From assembly GCA_025345505.1 (NCBI GenBank), contig JANVCC010000270.1:4601546-4665545 (forward strand): a stretch of DNA of 64,000 bases, in the 5' to 3' direction. Positions 25,401 to 39,239 of the stretch are shown here, in pieces. Within the stretch, counting starts at the first letter, position 1; the number at the start of each line of letters is the position of its first letter. The stretch comes from Todiramphus chloris collaris. Lineage: Eukaryota > Chordata > Aves > Coraciiformes > Alcedinidae. The notes under the pieces were generated by a model, which saw only the letters and a program-made list of their open reading frames with translations, did not search any database and had not been told where the DNA came from. The translations under genes were made by a program, and so were the position numbers.

Positions 25401-27484
25401 TATTCCTGTAGCTTGCAAAATTCTGCAGTAGTGATACCACTGGTGGAAGCAGACATAACAGTAGACCACAGTGAAACCCCAGAGAAGAACTGGTCCTGTA
25501 GGCAGCTATTTTGGCATTTTCAGCATCTCCATTTTGAATCAAAGCAGAATGTAGGCACCTAGGTCCTGCTGCACCCGTTTATATCGCTGTGAGTCTCTCC
25601 CAGGTATGTAGGTACTGTTGCTGGAGGCTTTTGTACCTGATAATTACCCTCTAGGTAATATTAATGGTTTTAAAAACTATATCTGAAGCTATACATTAAA
25701 CAGTAGTCTAATGTTTCTTTTGGAACCTAGTAGTGCGACTTAACGGGAGGAAGCCCCAAAAGCTATCGGTTACAATTAATTGTTTTTACTCAGAGATTTT
25801 GTTGTTTTGCTGTCAAGGTAAGATAGAGTAGACAACTTGCCAGCTTACCAAATGTTACCACTCACTGGTATCAGCCTAACTGTAATATCATGCTTTTTAT
25901 TTATTTATGAGCACCATATGCCTGTCATGTCGGAAACCAGCGGATGTTATGCGTTCATTCATTAGGTTTCTGAAAACAACAAAGCCCCCTGATTATGTTG
26001 CACAGCATTCACTCTTGCTGGTGCTTTCTTTCAGTAAATAACAGTGGTCTTCAGGTCGCCCAGTACACCACCAGTTAAACACAGTTGGAGTTTCTCTATA
26101 TGTTTACGTATACAGACGCATACACGCACATTGGATTTGCTGACACTATTATTAAGAATGCCTGAAACTCCATGGTTTTTAGGTAGGGCTGAAAAGAAGA
26201 GTAACTTTTCTGTTCACCCAGTAGGACCATCGGTTTGGTCAGTGAGACTTCGATTTCTGCTGAAGTTCCATAATGCCACGGCGCCGTGAAAGCATTCGGC
26301 TGATAACATTAGGCATGGCTTTGTCTGCTAACCTGTGCACTTCCACCAAGCACATCCCATTGCAGGGAGGAGCAGGATGTCTAACCCCTGCTCTGCTCAG
26401 TCTGTGTTACGTGGGCAGTGGTGGGACTTTGTCTGGAGCAGCATGAAGTGCAGTAGTAGGTACTACACTCATGTCCTTAAACAGATCACCATGGGAGAAT
26501 CTTAGAAACCTCATCATCTTCTCCCTCTTCTTGCTGGTGTACAATCTTGATCTGCAATTAGCTCTTGAGTTGTCAATTTCTGCTAAAAATTTCCTAACTG
26601 GGGAACCTTCCATGACCTGTCTTCTCATAGTCTGTTCCCATTATATAAAAATAAGAGGATTTTTTCTCCCCTGAAACCTATTAATCTTACTGTTCTCCAA
26701 AGCATCTTTTGCTGTAGTACCTAAGCACTAATCCACATGATCTTTGACTATTGTAACCTCCTTATTCCCAATTAAACCACCACATGTAGACTACCAAGGG
26801 TAGTTTCTATCCGATGAGAATGTTTTTCCCTTTAAAGGGCAGAGGAGGAGGTGACACAGAATATCTGTGATTCAGCAACCAAAATTCAAAGCCTATGGAA
26901 CTGTGGATGCAAGACACCTTGCCTGTATGCAGGAAAGTAACAGGCATGTCAGGTGAAGCTGGGGTGAATGGTAAGTGTACCCAGAAGGTCAAATGAATTC
27001 ATAAAGGTGAAAACGAGCACATGATGGTGGTAGGGGAACACACAGAAAGGAGTGGTAGAAAAAAAACCACAAGGGAAAGGGTTTCTGAATACCAAATCAT
27101 GAGGGCTGCACTGAATAGGGCTTCCCAGTGCTAGAACAGGTCAGAATGTAGAATGAGGCTTGTGCCTGGCATGAACTGAAGTTGTCCTATGATGCTGTAA
27201 CGGAGGGAGCGCTGACGCCAGAGAGTGAACCTGCAGAATCACGAGGCTCCCACACCCACCGTGTGCCACGCTGAGGGTCAGGAGAACAGTGATTCTTAAA
27301 CAAGCAAGGCAGTTGTGCAGGGGAAGGGATAAACATGGATTTGCAGACTGGCTGAAGCTTGGAAATTGGAGGGTGAAACACCAGCCTCTGATACTCACCT
27401 GCCCTGGGCACAGCCACTAAGAGACAGCCTTCTATCAAATCTGCAACACCTCGACGCTGAGGTGTGTGGGATGACAGCTGGATG
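22471..27484. other. Unannotated region upstream of RBM24
   Basis: GC falls to background just right of the CpG island. I see no repeats of known family, no convincing exons and no long microsatellite. By position it is the likely home of RBM24 distal enhancers. Confidence 0.55.
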
Positions 27485-27806
27485 ACTGAAAAAATTCTTC
27501 ACAGAAAGAGTGGTGAGAGATTGGAATGGGCTGCCCAGGGAGGTTGGTGAGAGATTGGAATGGGCTGCCCAGGGAGGTTGGTGAGATATTGGAATGGGCT
27601 GCCCAGGGAGGTTGGTGAGATATTGGAATGGGCTGCCCAGGGAGGGGGTTGAGTCCCCATCCCTGGATGTGTTTAAACACCACTTGGATGTGGTGTTGGG
27701 GGAGATGGTCTAGGGGTGAACTTGTAGAGCAGGGCTAATGGTTGGACACGATGATCCCAAGGGGCTTTTCCAACCTGAGTGATTCTGTGACTCTGTGACT
27801 CTGGGT
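27485..27806 (+). mobile_element. CR1 3'-end fragment with an internal tandem expansion
   Basis: This is a plus-orientation CR1 tail: AAAATTCTTCACAGAAAGAG, then GGAATGGGCTGCCCAGGGAG repeated, ATCCCTGGATGTGTTTAAAC, GGTTGGACACGATGATCC, and the octamer-like tail GATTCTGTGACTCTGTGACT. All follow the known CR1 3' consensus. The copy is unusual in carrying four 34-bp tandem units (27512-27643) where the consensus has one. Confidence 0.88.
27512..27643 (+). repeat. 34-bp tandem repeat, four copies, inside CR1
   Basis: Units start at 27512, 27546, 27580 and 27614 (the last about 30 bp). Each reads GGTGAGAGATTGGAATGGGC then TGCCCAGGGAGGTT. Copies 1-2 have GAGAGATT and copies 3-4 have GAGATATT, so the array probably grew by a two-step duplication. 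A single unit corresponds to a normal part of CR1. Confidence 0.92.
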
Positions 27807-28743
27807 CCGGCACACTCGTGTGCGTCTTTAAAGTGTTGCACACCCACCCCCAACGTGAAACCTGCTGGGAAACGCAGTGCTCAGAGCTGCCTGCTGAGCC
27901 AGACACATGTAGCCTGGGCTGATACAACCAGGTAACCCATTGCTTATAGTTAGTATGCAAAACAAGAAGTCCTGATGCAAAGAATATTATTGAGAAGAAA
28001 ATCCTCAGCCGGTCTGAATTGGTGGAGTGCTGCTAAAGGCAGAGAAATGAAATCAAATTACATCAGGTTACATCTGGCCTTCAGCCAACATAAGCAGGGC
28101 AAAAAGAAACAGAAATACGGGGATGCTGGTGAAAGACAGAGGCACTAAACCCTAGTCAGTTATTATTACAAGGGATTAAACTGACAGTTGACAAGCTGCA
28201 TGCAAGACATGAGCCTTGGAGAACAGCACACGTCAGTTAGGAGAAGTAGGTTAGTAGAGAAGAAAGAAAATGTGGATAAGTGGATAGAAATGCAGAAAAC
28301 TCACTCCCATGCACCTCAGCCCCTCCAGCCATGTTGGAGGAATGCTACTGGGGAAAGTCCTTAGCGAGCAACTAATTGCCTGTCACTTGAATATGCTAGT
28401 ACTGCAGCTCTGGACCCAGGAGTTGCCTTCTCTGCGGCCCCGTGCACTCTCAGCCCTCCAGAGAAGCCACTTGCACTTTTCCTGTCAGAGCTGAAAGGCT
28501 CTAATTTATGGCCAGGAGATGCTATATCCTCATTTGCCAAGTTCAACCCAACACTTTCTTTTTTTAAAGGACTTAGTTCTTGCATTGCTTGTACTGAGGA
28601 AATGGAGTTTGCAAGCAACTTGCCTTTCATGTAAACGCTGATGCAATTAAAATAAAATGTTCCCTTGCCTACATTTTGCTAAGAGAAAAAGGCAGTTTTC
28701 AGTGTCTCTCAGTCCTCACCCTCTGCTAATCCCAGCATGAGCA

Positions 28744-28953
28744 GAGAATCATAGAAGCACAGGGTAGTTTGGGTTGGAAGGGACCTTAAAGATCATCCCG
28801 TTCCAACCCCCCTGCCATGGGCAGGGACACCTCCCACTAGAGCAGGTTGCTCAAAACCCTGTCCAACCTGACCTTGACCACTGGCAGGGAGGGGGCATCC
28901 ACAGCTTCCCTGGGCAACCTGTTCAGTGTCTCACCCCCCTCAGAGTGAAGGAA
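28744..28953 (-). mobile_element. CR1 3'-end fragment, minus orientation
   Basis: Read on the plus strand, the fragment starts with the reversed tail GAGAATCATAGAAGCAC. It then shows the classic reverse complement of the CR1 3' end: TTTGGGTTGGAAGGGACCTT, AAAGATCATC, CCCCTGCCATGGGCAGGGAC, AGAGCAGGTTGCTCAAAACC and GGCATCCACAGCTTCCCTGG. It ends near CTCACCCCCCTCAGAGTGAA. It is well preserved, so a fairly recent insertion. Confidence 0.93.
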
Positions 28954-31900
28954 GAGGCATAGAGTGAAGACAGAGGGAGAACTGCTCTGCAGAGTTGTCC
29001 TCTCCTTTCCCTTGAGGGTATCTGGGGCATGAAGGAACGTGGCAGAAGAGAGGATGGATTAAATTTGTGCTCTGTGTTCTTCACCCAGTGCCTTTTGCTA
29101 GGACGGTGGAGGAGTCCTCTGCCTTGTGACTTGGACACTCAGACTGCAGCTTGAGGCTTCATTCGCAAGTGCTGGAGGAGAGCATTTAGGAGGGAAGATG
29201 GACTTCAGCCAGAGGTCATCCCATTTATTTGCTGTCCTCTCTCAGGACAGACAGTATATTGCCAGTCTCACCCGTAAGGTACTGGTGAGTTGTGTCACAG
29301 GAGTACGTAGCTTGTTTACTAGTTCCACCATGTTTCTAATCCAAAGATATCCTATGTTGCTGTCAAGTATTTTTAGTCTCAGCTTCTTAATATCCAGTTT
29401 ACTTTGCAGTCTTGGTTTCTTCAACTAAAAATAGCTCCAAGACAACAATAGCTTTTAGGGAGTTCCACCTTTTGGACTAGACATGATTTGTTAAAGCAAG
29501 ACGTGATGGTAGCTTGTTGCCTTCCTTCCAGAAGGATTTTGGAGCGAGTTACTAAGCTGTGCTGAGTCCCACCACCTGCTGCTGTGGTGCAGGTAGCTCT
29601 TCGCTGTGACACAGCATTCCTCTTCTCCAAGGAGTCTCAGAGCAGATTATGTTGTCCGGTTGAGAGAGATCTTTTTTCTGTCTGGGATTTTTTTCTTTTC
29701 AGGTAGAATGAGCCAGGTTAGAAATTGGCCTGAACACTAAAGTGAACCAAACTTCCATCTGAGAAGGAGCATGGAGGCTTCCTTCTCAGCCCTCCAGAAG
29801 GTCAGGGTGTCTGTAGTGCATGGTGTGGGTAAGGTGAGACCTGCAGGTGTCCAGCACTTCATCTCCTGCCCTATCTGAACAGCAGTGACTCAGAGGAGGA
29901 GCTCTGCCTGCGCTGAATCACCCTTGCTTTCTATATTTAGCTTACACATTTAAAAGTCAAATTCTGTCAAAAATTCTGTTTAACCTGTGAGATCTTAGCC
30001 CTGATGGCTGCAGCTTCGAAACAATGCAGCAGGTCTTGGGGGTTTTTTTTGGCTGTTTTCAAGTGCAGGTGGAAATGTGAGGCTGTTACCTCTTGGGTGG
30101 TGGGGGTTTTGTCAGCGTAGCATCTCCAGGCTCATTGCTGCGACCCGGTAAGGTCGCGGGAGGTTTGTAAGCATTCTTATACCCTTCATCCTCAGCTGGA
30201 AAAGGCATGACTTTTGCCTTTAAAAAGAAGTGAGAAAAAAACCCTTCTGACTTTGTAACGAGAACAAAAATAGTACTGGTTGGCTGGTTTGTGATGTTTG
30301 TCCCTTAGTCTTAAGTTTCACAGTTCATCTAATGTGTGAGGTTATGAAGTAGCGCACAGAAAATGTGTCATGCTCTAATGCCTCCATTTTCACCCCTGGA
30401 AAGGACCTTTGCTGAGACACTACAGCTGCATGTTAACAGGCAGAGCTGTGGGAAAGAGACCACGGTGCCCTTTAGCTCACTGTGTACAAGGACAGAAGCG
30501 GATTTAATTCTCCCGAAGAATTCTCTCCTGGCTTTGCAAAACAGACCCTGACAGCTTGGAACAATTAACATTTTGTATTAATTGCATATAAGGCTCAGGT
30601 GTAGTGCTTGGATTTTCTAAGATGCCGTATGTAAACTGCCTCTCAGCCCTAAGATAAGCATCCTGCCTACCCAATTAGTCAAGGTCTGTTAATTTTCACT
30701 GAGCTTTACCAATTCATTACTTTTAAAAATTAGGGCCTGAGCAATAATTTATCTGACATTTGATCATTTTATCAAGATATGTTAAGGGGTTTAGCAAGGC
30801 CGAGTAAGCAAGATAACAGTCCACTTGCTAGCGGGTACCTCGCACGTTGCCTTCCCACCGGGACCGGCACGCGCGTTGCAGTGCGCCGTCTCCCTCGGGA
30901 ATTTGCAGTCAGGTAAGAAATGCTGGATCTGCAGCAGGATCGTGTCTGGGACCTCTCTGAGGTCTGTGCAAAACTGAGTCTCTGTCTGCTCTGTATTTGT
31001 GCCATTGGGATGAGGCTGGCCGAGGCAGGGCTGCCTCACTTCAAACACAACAGTAATTCAGGGGCCTGGAGCGCAAGGTCATTAAATCAGAATTACAAGA
31101 AGCAATTGGATTCCTGTGCATTGATAAACAGGATTTTGCTATCCTGGCTTGCTAGCTGCTGTCACACACAGACTGTCGTGCATTCCATCTGAAAGCAGGT
31201 ATATTAAACGAAATAATGAGAGAACAAAAACTTTCTGTTAAACCAGCTTTTTTTTTAAGCACCCTGGGAAAACCCTTGGTCATTTCAGCCTATCATCTAT
31301 TTCCTTGGCATTTATTTTTCTCTGTTCATCTTTGAAACTCAATAAGGAAACAAAATACCAACATAAATAAATGAAGAAGCAGGTTTCTCAGCACCAATAA
31401 GCTAGACAAAAGAAACAGAACACTAGAGAATGTTTACTTATTCATGATATCTTCACGAATGCCATGCTTTGGAAGGAACAGGAGATTTTTGTTCACGTTT
31501 GACTGTCCCCCGTGTTAATCAGGTTTTATTAAAATGAGGGGGAGGGGGGGACAATTAGCTTGAAAAAACCAGAGCAGCAAAATGCAACCAGATTAGGAGT
31601 TCACGTGAAACACTAGCGAGACCGGAATTATTTAAAGTTGATATTATATGCAGGAGGAGGGGAAAATATTTTCATAATCTTATTTAAGGAGAGGAAATCT
31701 TTGCAGAGCGATCCACAGCTGTGTGGTAGAGTTTGTTGTGGGTGTTGGTTCTCTGCTCTTCCCTGTTCTGTAAAAGCATCCTGTGTAAGTTGTAGTAGTT
31801 TTGTCTGTGCCATCAGCCTAACAGGCATCGTCTTAAACGTGTGAGAAATCCCCCGGAGAAGAATGAAATTCCTTCTAATAAGTTCAGTCCATGCAGAAGG

Positions 31901-34900
31901 GTTTTGAAGATCCCAGGGGTTCTCTGCAGTTTGAATCCAAACTGCCTGTCTCCCTCTGGGGCTGTTCTGCCTTAGCACAAGGAGTCCTGCCTTGGGCTTT
32001 CTCCGTGCTGCCGTGACCCTGCAAGCATCAGGAAAACAAGCCTAAAAGTGCAATCCACTTACTGCATAACAGCTTTCTCATCTGGCTAACTGAGAACTGA
32101 CGGCAAATTACGGGACGATAGAAGCAGGGAAAAACCCCAGCCTGCACTGGCAAGGCTGTAAATTGGAACGTCAGATCAGTCCTCGCCACGGGAAGTTTCT
32201 CAGAGCTCCGTCTTCGCAACGCGCTACGGAACTTCTCTTGCCACAGAGGTCTGGGGCCTTGGGTCGTGTCTGCCCACCTTAGTCTGAGCTAGCGAACCCG
32301 TGGCAGGACCGGGTCGAAGAGTACAGTCACTAGAGCCCCTTTGCTGCTCGCATGCTCTGTCTCGTGTCATCCCCCGTTACCCGATAGCAGTTGTGACAAT
32401 GCTGGCACTTTCCATGCTGTTAGGCAGATGAGGCTTAGGAGAACTGCCATACGTGTTCGGTCAGCGACACAGTACGGAGCAACGTCGGTGTTTTTCAGGA
32501 AGTGGTTTCTCTGTAGGTCTTCTTGGACCCCCAGGATTTCTTTGCGTTTATCCAAGTTTTCGTTATTCTTCGTTAAGCAGCACGTGCGTCGGAAGGCAAA
32601 GGTCCCATCACCCTGCATTGCAGTTGGCACCCCGTTAACTCACAGCCACATTCTGGGGGGGTACCCTCTCAATCCAGCCATCAAGGACTTCAGATTTTTA
32701 TGAACTACTTGTTCATGGGGGAAAATAAGCTTATTGTTTAACGCTGGACAAGTGTGGTAACAATTCTACTAGAAATACTTGTTTCTTTAAAATGGTGTGA
32801 ATAAATAAGCTGCTATAATGCCCCAAAGCCAGCTGTAAACTCCCAGAGCAGCCTGGCCTGAGGCACTGGTACTGCTGCCCTGGGTGCCCGTGGGTGAGAG
32901 ATCTTTAGCTGCCACTGCTGTCTCTGCTGTCCCCAGAAGGTGACTTGTGTCAGGAGGGGCTTGAAAGCTAAAGATGAGAGGAAGAGTAAGTCATGTCAGC
33001 TCCAGCATTTTGTTACTGACTTTCTGAGTCCCTTCTTTCTACTATAGCTCTTTTGTTTGCAGGAATTTCTTGTATTGATGCAAAAAAAAGCCCCCAGCCA
33101 ACCCCAAGTTTGCAAATCAGAGGCTAACCATGCGTTTAGGGTTTGTGAATCGGAGGCTAATCGTGCATTTCCTTCGCTCCAGCATCTGTGTGTGGCTCCG
33201 CAGCAGTTTTGGTTGTGTGGAGGCTGTGGCTTGGGCTTTATTAACTTAATGCCTCTCTTGCATAAACAGAGTTCTGTTCTAGTCTCCAAAATACCACATG
33301 ATAACTGTAAGAAATAAATAAAACTGCATTGGCATGTGATCTCAGTCTGAAACCACACATCTGAGTAGGCCCAGGTAACGGTGAAGTGACACTTGGAGAG
33401 CAGTCTGAACTATTTAACCCTTCCTGGCAGGGTCAGGCACACTGGGAGTAAACGAAGACTGGTTCCATGCAGAGCCCTGATTGATAGCAGGGTCTAGAAG
33501 AGCTGTTGTCTCCCACTGAAGCTTCTCCCCTGACTGGGACAATCATAAACGTGTACTTTATCACCTCTTGCTCCAGCGCTGACGTGGATTCTTGCACAGG
33601 TTAATGAGACAGCAGGCTGACTCTTCTAACAGTCGGGGCATGGAAAGGATCTCTTTTCTCTGCCAAGGAACTGTTCCCATTGAACTTGCACAAACTCAAA
33701 CTGTCTCTGGGAACTGCCCTCCTTTGCTGCATTCGGTTGACACTGCCAGTGGATTTGCTAGTCATTAAGTACCTGGACAGACAGACACTCTGACCACACA
33801 CCTTTGAAGCCACTGCTTAAAAAAAACCCCAGGGATATAAAAACAGAGGGCAAATATAGTCCTGTCCTGGAAATGCCCTCTCATTTGGCAATGGACAAGA
33901 CCGGTGTTTGAAACCATTTAGAAAGTGTTGGGTTATTTACTCAAAAAAAAGGAAAAAGAAAGTTCAGACAATCCCTTCTTGTCTTTGAGCTCCACTAAAG
34001 GGCAGACAAGCTCACGAAACCCTCCGAGGTACCTACAACCCACCCAAGATTCAATCCACAAAGCCTGGCGTTTGCAGAACTCCAGGGAGGCTGTGGCCAC
34101 GCTCAGCGAGCTCAGAGACTATGCATGGACGTGCCTGGGACATTGCCACCATGCACTGCACGTAGGGCCTCGTTTTTCTGATTGACATGGCCAGGAGCAT
34201 ATTTTGCAGAGGGGTCTGCCAAAGTGTCAGCACCTTTTATTTTCTATTTTTGCTTCGTGGGGACAGAGGGGTCAGCCAAGACTGCCCGTTGAAAGCAACA
34301 GGTTGTTTCGTGCTGTCATTTTTCTGGCCTTGCTTTCAGATGATGTTAGTGGTGCAGGGGTCACTTTAATATCTGAATTCAAAGTCACAGCCCATGGAAT
34401 TTCTCAGTGTAGCTGAGGCTCTTGACGTACCAAGGAGGCAGGAGGGGGGCAAGAAGAAGGGAAAGCAATGAATCCCCATTTCGAGTTCTTAATGATTTTT
34501 AAACTAGTGCAAAATACTGCTGAAAAGGGACCTGCAGCTAAAATACTTGGACGTTACATTTATCTTACTCTGGAGGAACACGTTTGATACAAGCAAACAA
34601 GAAAAACCCAACAACTTTTGCCATTGTTAGGAACATGGGGAGGCCATTGCTGATCAGAAGCAAAACTACCTCCAGAAAACACATGTTGCCATAGTGACCA
34701 TATTTAGTGGATTCCTTTTTCTGCTGTACAGAGCTGATTTAATTAATTCAGTTATTTATAAACAGCTTCCCGTGGGGGCCAAAACTAACGGCTGAGAAGT
34801 TGCAAAGACTTTGGATGTGCAGCTGAGTGTGGGCAGATGGGGACCCCTCTTCAGCCAAGCACTTCACGTGAGCGCGCGGCTCAAACGCCGCGTCTCATTC

Positions 34901-36538
34901 AGCAGAACGGGTGTGTGCTTAAGCTCACCCACGTGCTGACATAGCCTGCTGGGGCTGAGGGCAGATACTGAGCGTTTCTATTTTAAACCGCGTGCTTTGT
35001 TTTGATTTAACTTTCATAAACTCTAGTGGGAATAAGTCCTTAAGTAGTTGCACCGTTAGTCATGCTAGGAGTGGCCAGTTGCTTACTCAGCAGCTGCTGT
35101 GAGCTGCAGAGGAACTGTGGGCACGTACACCTTTCCTGGCTTCATGTTCCTTGCACTGATCCCCAGCCTCTGCAAGTCATCTTCTACAACCCTTTTCTTC
35201 TCATTTTTGGTTATCCTAGTGCTCAGGGAAACGGGTGCATTTGACCAGTGCCTGAGAGGGCACTGGAAGTGCACAAAGTGAGCATGCAGTACATGTAGTC
35301 TCCAGTACTTCAGGTGCCTTCGGGAGGAGATTCTCTTGAAAGCTTCATCATAATCGGGTGCCAAAAGTCTTGTAGCTGCTCTGCATCATTGCCTTAGAAG
35401 ATGAGCCCCACATCTGTGTTTTCTGTGTTGTCCTAGGTGTTAATTCTGCTTTGCAAATGCAATGGCACGGTCAGTTTGGGAGAGACAGAGGCAAGAGGAA
35501 AAGGTTAAAAGATTTACCATTCCTGCTGCTTTCCAGAGGTTTTCTCCCCTCCAGTAAAGTGAGATGTATGCAGACCTTGTCTCCACATTTGGCACGTGAA
35601 GGGCATTAGCATGCTGTCCAGCAGCAGGATAGCAAGGGACAGCTGAAACAGGAGGAACAGAAAGGGAGAACTCCAGGAGCAGCTTAAAAATTACAACGAC
35701 ACAAATTGCTGTCTGCAAAGACAAATAATCAGAAGACTGGTAACACTGCTAACATCCTCTCTAGCTATACTCTTTTCATCTATTTTCAGACCATGGTTTG
35801 TATCAGACATTGGACACCTTTCCTAACCTTCTGCACTCAAGTCTTTTTTTAATGCATCTCAGCTTCTCACGTTCTCCATCCAGAAATTACATGGTCCTTA
35901 CCATTTTCTCAGGCTGACAGAGACCCAGCCTCCAGGTTCCCCAGACTGTGTACAAAGAGAGGGGACGAGTGACCTGAACAGCAGAATTCACTCTTCTACT
36001 GCACTGTGAATCCACAGGAAACAGTCAAAGCATCCTGAGACTGTACCTGCAAACGTCCCATGGCAAAATCTATGCCAGGAGGCCCCTCATTTCTTTTCAC
36101 CAAGGCAACACCTGGTCAGGGAGGCTCATGATGCTGAACGTCCCTCGTGAAGCTGTGCTGCTGGGTGGGAGCAAGGTCTCTTCCTGCAGCATTTATTCTG
36201 GAATGTCCATTAGGTTTGGAGGCCTGGTATCTGCCTTCCTTACTTTACCATGCACGGCTGTGGGCAGCTTGCCCTCCATTCTACCCCACTGACGCTTTCT
36301 GGGGCAGGTTGCAATGGTCCTCTTCATGGAGATGCTTTTCAGGGAGGAAGAGCAGCCAGCCCTGAGCTGGGGAGAAGGCTGGGCAAGGATGTGTGCCAAA
36401 GCTGCCTCTTGGGAACATGGGCAACAAGACCCTCTCTGGAATAATTATGTGATAATTGTGAGCTTTTCTGTTCTGCAGTCATCACTGTAATTTTTTCTCA
36501 ACATGGTTACATTGAATTTAGGGGGAGATTGTCCAAAT
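28954..36538. other. Unannotated intergenic sequence
   Basis: This is mixed-composition DNA without recognisable exons or CR1. Frames of 116-120 codons on either strand (31628-31978 minus, 32341-32703 plus, 32996-33358 minus) lack coding signatures. Short T or A runs occur at 31242-31255 and 33950. Confidence 0.55.
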
Positions 36539-36600
36539 AAAGAATCGTGGAATGGCTTAGGCTGGAAGGGATCTCAGAGATCACCTAATCCACGGCCAGA
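36539..36600 (-). mobile_element. Short CR1 3'-terminal remnant
   Basis: The sequence AAGAATCGTGGAATGGCTTA then GGCTGGAAGGGATCTCAGAG and ATCACCTAATCC is the reverse complement of a CR1 3' terminus. Only about 60 bp remain. Confidence 0.8.
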
Positions 36601-37302
36601 GAGAGGCACTGTCAGGACTGTCAAAACTCTCAGTTTTTAACTCAGTAAGTTCATGTCTTAAAGCACTGACCTCACGACAACCAAGTGCTTTTGTTCTCGG
36701 TGCTATATTTGTCAGGGATTTGGAACTTTTACACCCTGGACCAATGCAATTAGTGAGGAAAGGAGAAGTCCTCTTCTACACATCTCATCACACCTCTGGG
36801 TGAGGAGGGGGCATTTTGTGTCAGAAGCTGCAACAGGCAAACTCAAATGAAGGAGGCAGGGACAGGCATTCCTCTGCCTTGGCAAAGCCAGAGAAGGACA
36901 TGCTGGAGAACCCCCGAGAGGAGGAACTGGACAATCCCAGAAGGATTAAGCTGTGATATACTGTACATGGTAACCAGAGCAGCCCCACGAAGCATGGCTC
37001 CAGCACTCTGTGTGCAGGGGGCTGGTGTCCATCAGCTCCAGCATGACCCTCTGCAGACTGTTGTGACAGCTGTTGGAAACTGTTATGTCAGTGTACCCTT
37101 TCGGGCTCCTCAGGAATAGAAGATGCTGTGCTCTTTTGGAGTTTTTAATGCCCTGCTTAGTCTGGATCACAAGTTAGTGAGACACTGATAATTTTAACCA
37201 TGTACTGCACAGGTCTATTTGTTTCTATTGCCAGGATGTGCTCTTTGTTTCTGGCAAATATTTCCAGAGGCAGCCTATGCAGAAAGTGGAATAACTTCTC
37301 TT

Positions 37303-37388
37303 TCCTTACACCTTCATCTCTCCTTACACCTTCATCTTCTCTCCTTACACCTTCATCTACTCTCCTTACACCTTCATCTTCTCTCCTT
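37303..37388. repeat. 18/21-bp tandem repeat, four full copies and a part
   Basis: The core TCCTTACACCTTCATCT recurs at 37303, 37321, 37342 and 37363, with a truncated fifth at 37384. Spacing is 18 then 21, 21, 21. All spacings are multiples of three, so one minus frame shows a repeating DEGVRRE peptide. I regard this as a by-product. Confidence 0.93.
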
Positions 37389-38197
37389 CTGCAGAACAGT
37401 GCTGCATTATCACTGTATTCTTTGAAAAGCAACTTGGCTACCTGAAGTTTCCTTTTGGCACTGTGTTATTTCTTTGACAGTAATTTTGTAAGGGACTGTG
37501 TCATTTTGGGGTTTACCTTCATAACAAATTCATTATAGTTTGTCTCTGCTCTCAAACATACACAAATCCACTGTAATGCCAATTTTACAATTGCATTCCC
37601 TGCTTTTCTACCCATGTTGCTGTTTGATTTGCAGGGAGAAAGGGAGAAGCTAAATATTTATATAAGGGAAACTGAATCTACATAGTAAATAAACAGAAAA
37701 AGCAGATAAATAATCCCCCCCTCTGCTCTTTAAGTTTCAGCAGCACTGCATGTAGGCTGTTTCAAAGAGAACTGTGCCTCCTGCTCTCCTTCCAGCTTCA
37801 GCAGACATCCCTTTAACTGCTCGTACTCCTTTCTAACTCCTTTGCATAAAAGAAAAACTCCCATTGTGTCGCAGAAATTCAATATGATATGGAAACCAGA
37901 TAAGCTGCTTGTTGTTTGGTTGGGTTTTTTTAAAGAAACATCTCCTGCCCAGCTTTAGTATGGCAAGGAAATGTGATTATCACTTGTTGACAGGCATGCA
38001 GGTCATGTCAAGTGTTTCTGATGTGTCTATTTTAAGTTAAGCTAGAATTTGTGTTTTGATTATGACAGAGTAAAAATACTCGGACAATAGATAGTCTTTG
38101 CCTGTGAATGAAAATTGGAAGGTGGAAGTTATGGTCAGACAGATTTCTGTTAGGGAGGTCAGGCTTTGGTTGGGTCAGTGCCCAGATGTCCTAATTT

Positions 38198-38219
38198 AAA
38201 AACAAACAAACAAACAAAC
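38198..38219. repeat. (AAAC)n microsatellite
   Basis: AACAAACAAACAAACAAAC after an A-run gives about five units. Confidence 0.88.
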
Positions 38220-39239
38220 GTCCCCTACTACCCCCCCTCCTGTAATTTTGAAAGAGAAAAAGGCACGATCACAGCAACGCAAGAGAACTAACGTGAAATT
38301 ACTTGTGAAAGACACCTGGAGATCTTCCTCTTGCCCGTTTTAGTCAGGTGACAAAGTATCCGCCTCGCCCTGCGTAACCGTCTGGCTTGTCCCACCAGCC
38401 TGCGTTCCCGCAGCATCACAGGGTGTCTGAAGTGTTAAATACCCCACGGGCCCTGCATCCTTTGGCTGACAGCAGTAACTAACTCAGAGTCAACAGCTGA
38501 GCCCCAGAAGGAAGCAGGTGAGTGGTCAGGAGCAGGGCTGGCTTGCCTGGCATGCTGGAATCGGCTGGCCCCGTTCCTGCCTTTGGGTGTTGGCAGCAGC
38601 AGCAGCCCTGCAGAGCCCTCTGTGAGCCCGGCAGCTGGCCCAGGCAAGCTGAACTACCCCGTGGGGCTGAGACTAGGGGTTCTGTCTCTGTGTGGGGTCT
38701 CTAGTGGTAGCAGCAAGGTAGAGAGCCCAGTTACAGGACACTTCTCCATGCCAATATTTGGGGTCAGGGGCTCACCAGAAGTGGAGTCCCAGTTTACAGT
38801 GGGGTCATGACCAGAAAACATCTGAAGATGGCTAACAAGGACTCTAGGATCGAGAGCAGTCCTCAGTAAAACAAACTTTGTGTGTTGCTTTCCAAGCAGT
38901 TGTCATGTGAAGTCTGGAAGCAGGGACTGTGTTGGTCAGTATTCAGCTCATTCCTTTGGGAAGCAATCTGATTCTTGAAAGAAAAAAAGTTGTCAGAAGA
39001 TGTGAATGTTTCTGCAGAGGGGGATGCTGGATTCGGTGTCTGTCTGGTCTTTATCCAGCTCTGAGCTCAAAGGCAACACTTGTGATAATACATTTTCTTC
39101 ACCATAGAGACAAATGTTCCTCCTGAGGGAAAAACAGTTGCTTTGACATTTCAGGGTGGGAAACCTGTCCTTGACACACGCACAGGCCCTGATGCACAGT
39201 GCCTGGGCTTGGCAGGCTGGGAGGCTGGCCCCGTCCCCA

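Noticed and set aside
37303..37388. CRISPR-like array
   Set aside because: Units are head-to-tail tandem copies without unique spacers of constant size, in vertebrate DNA. It is a minisatellite.
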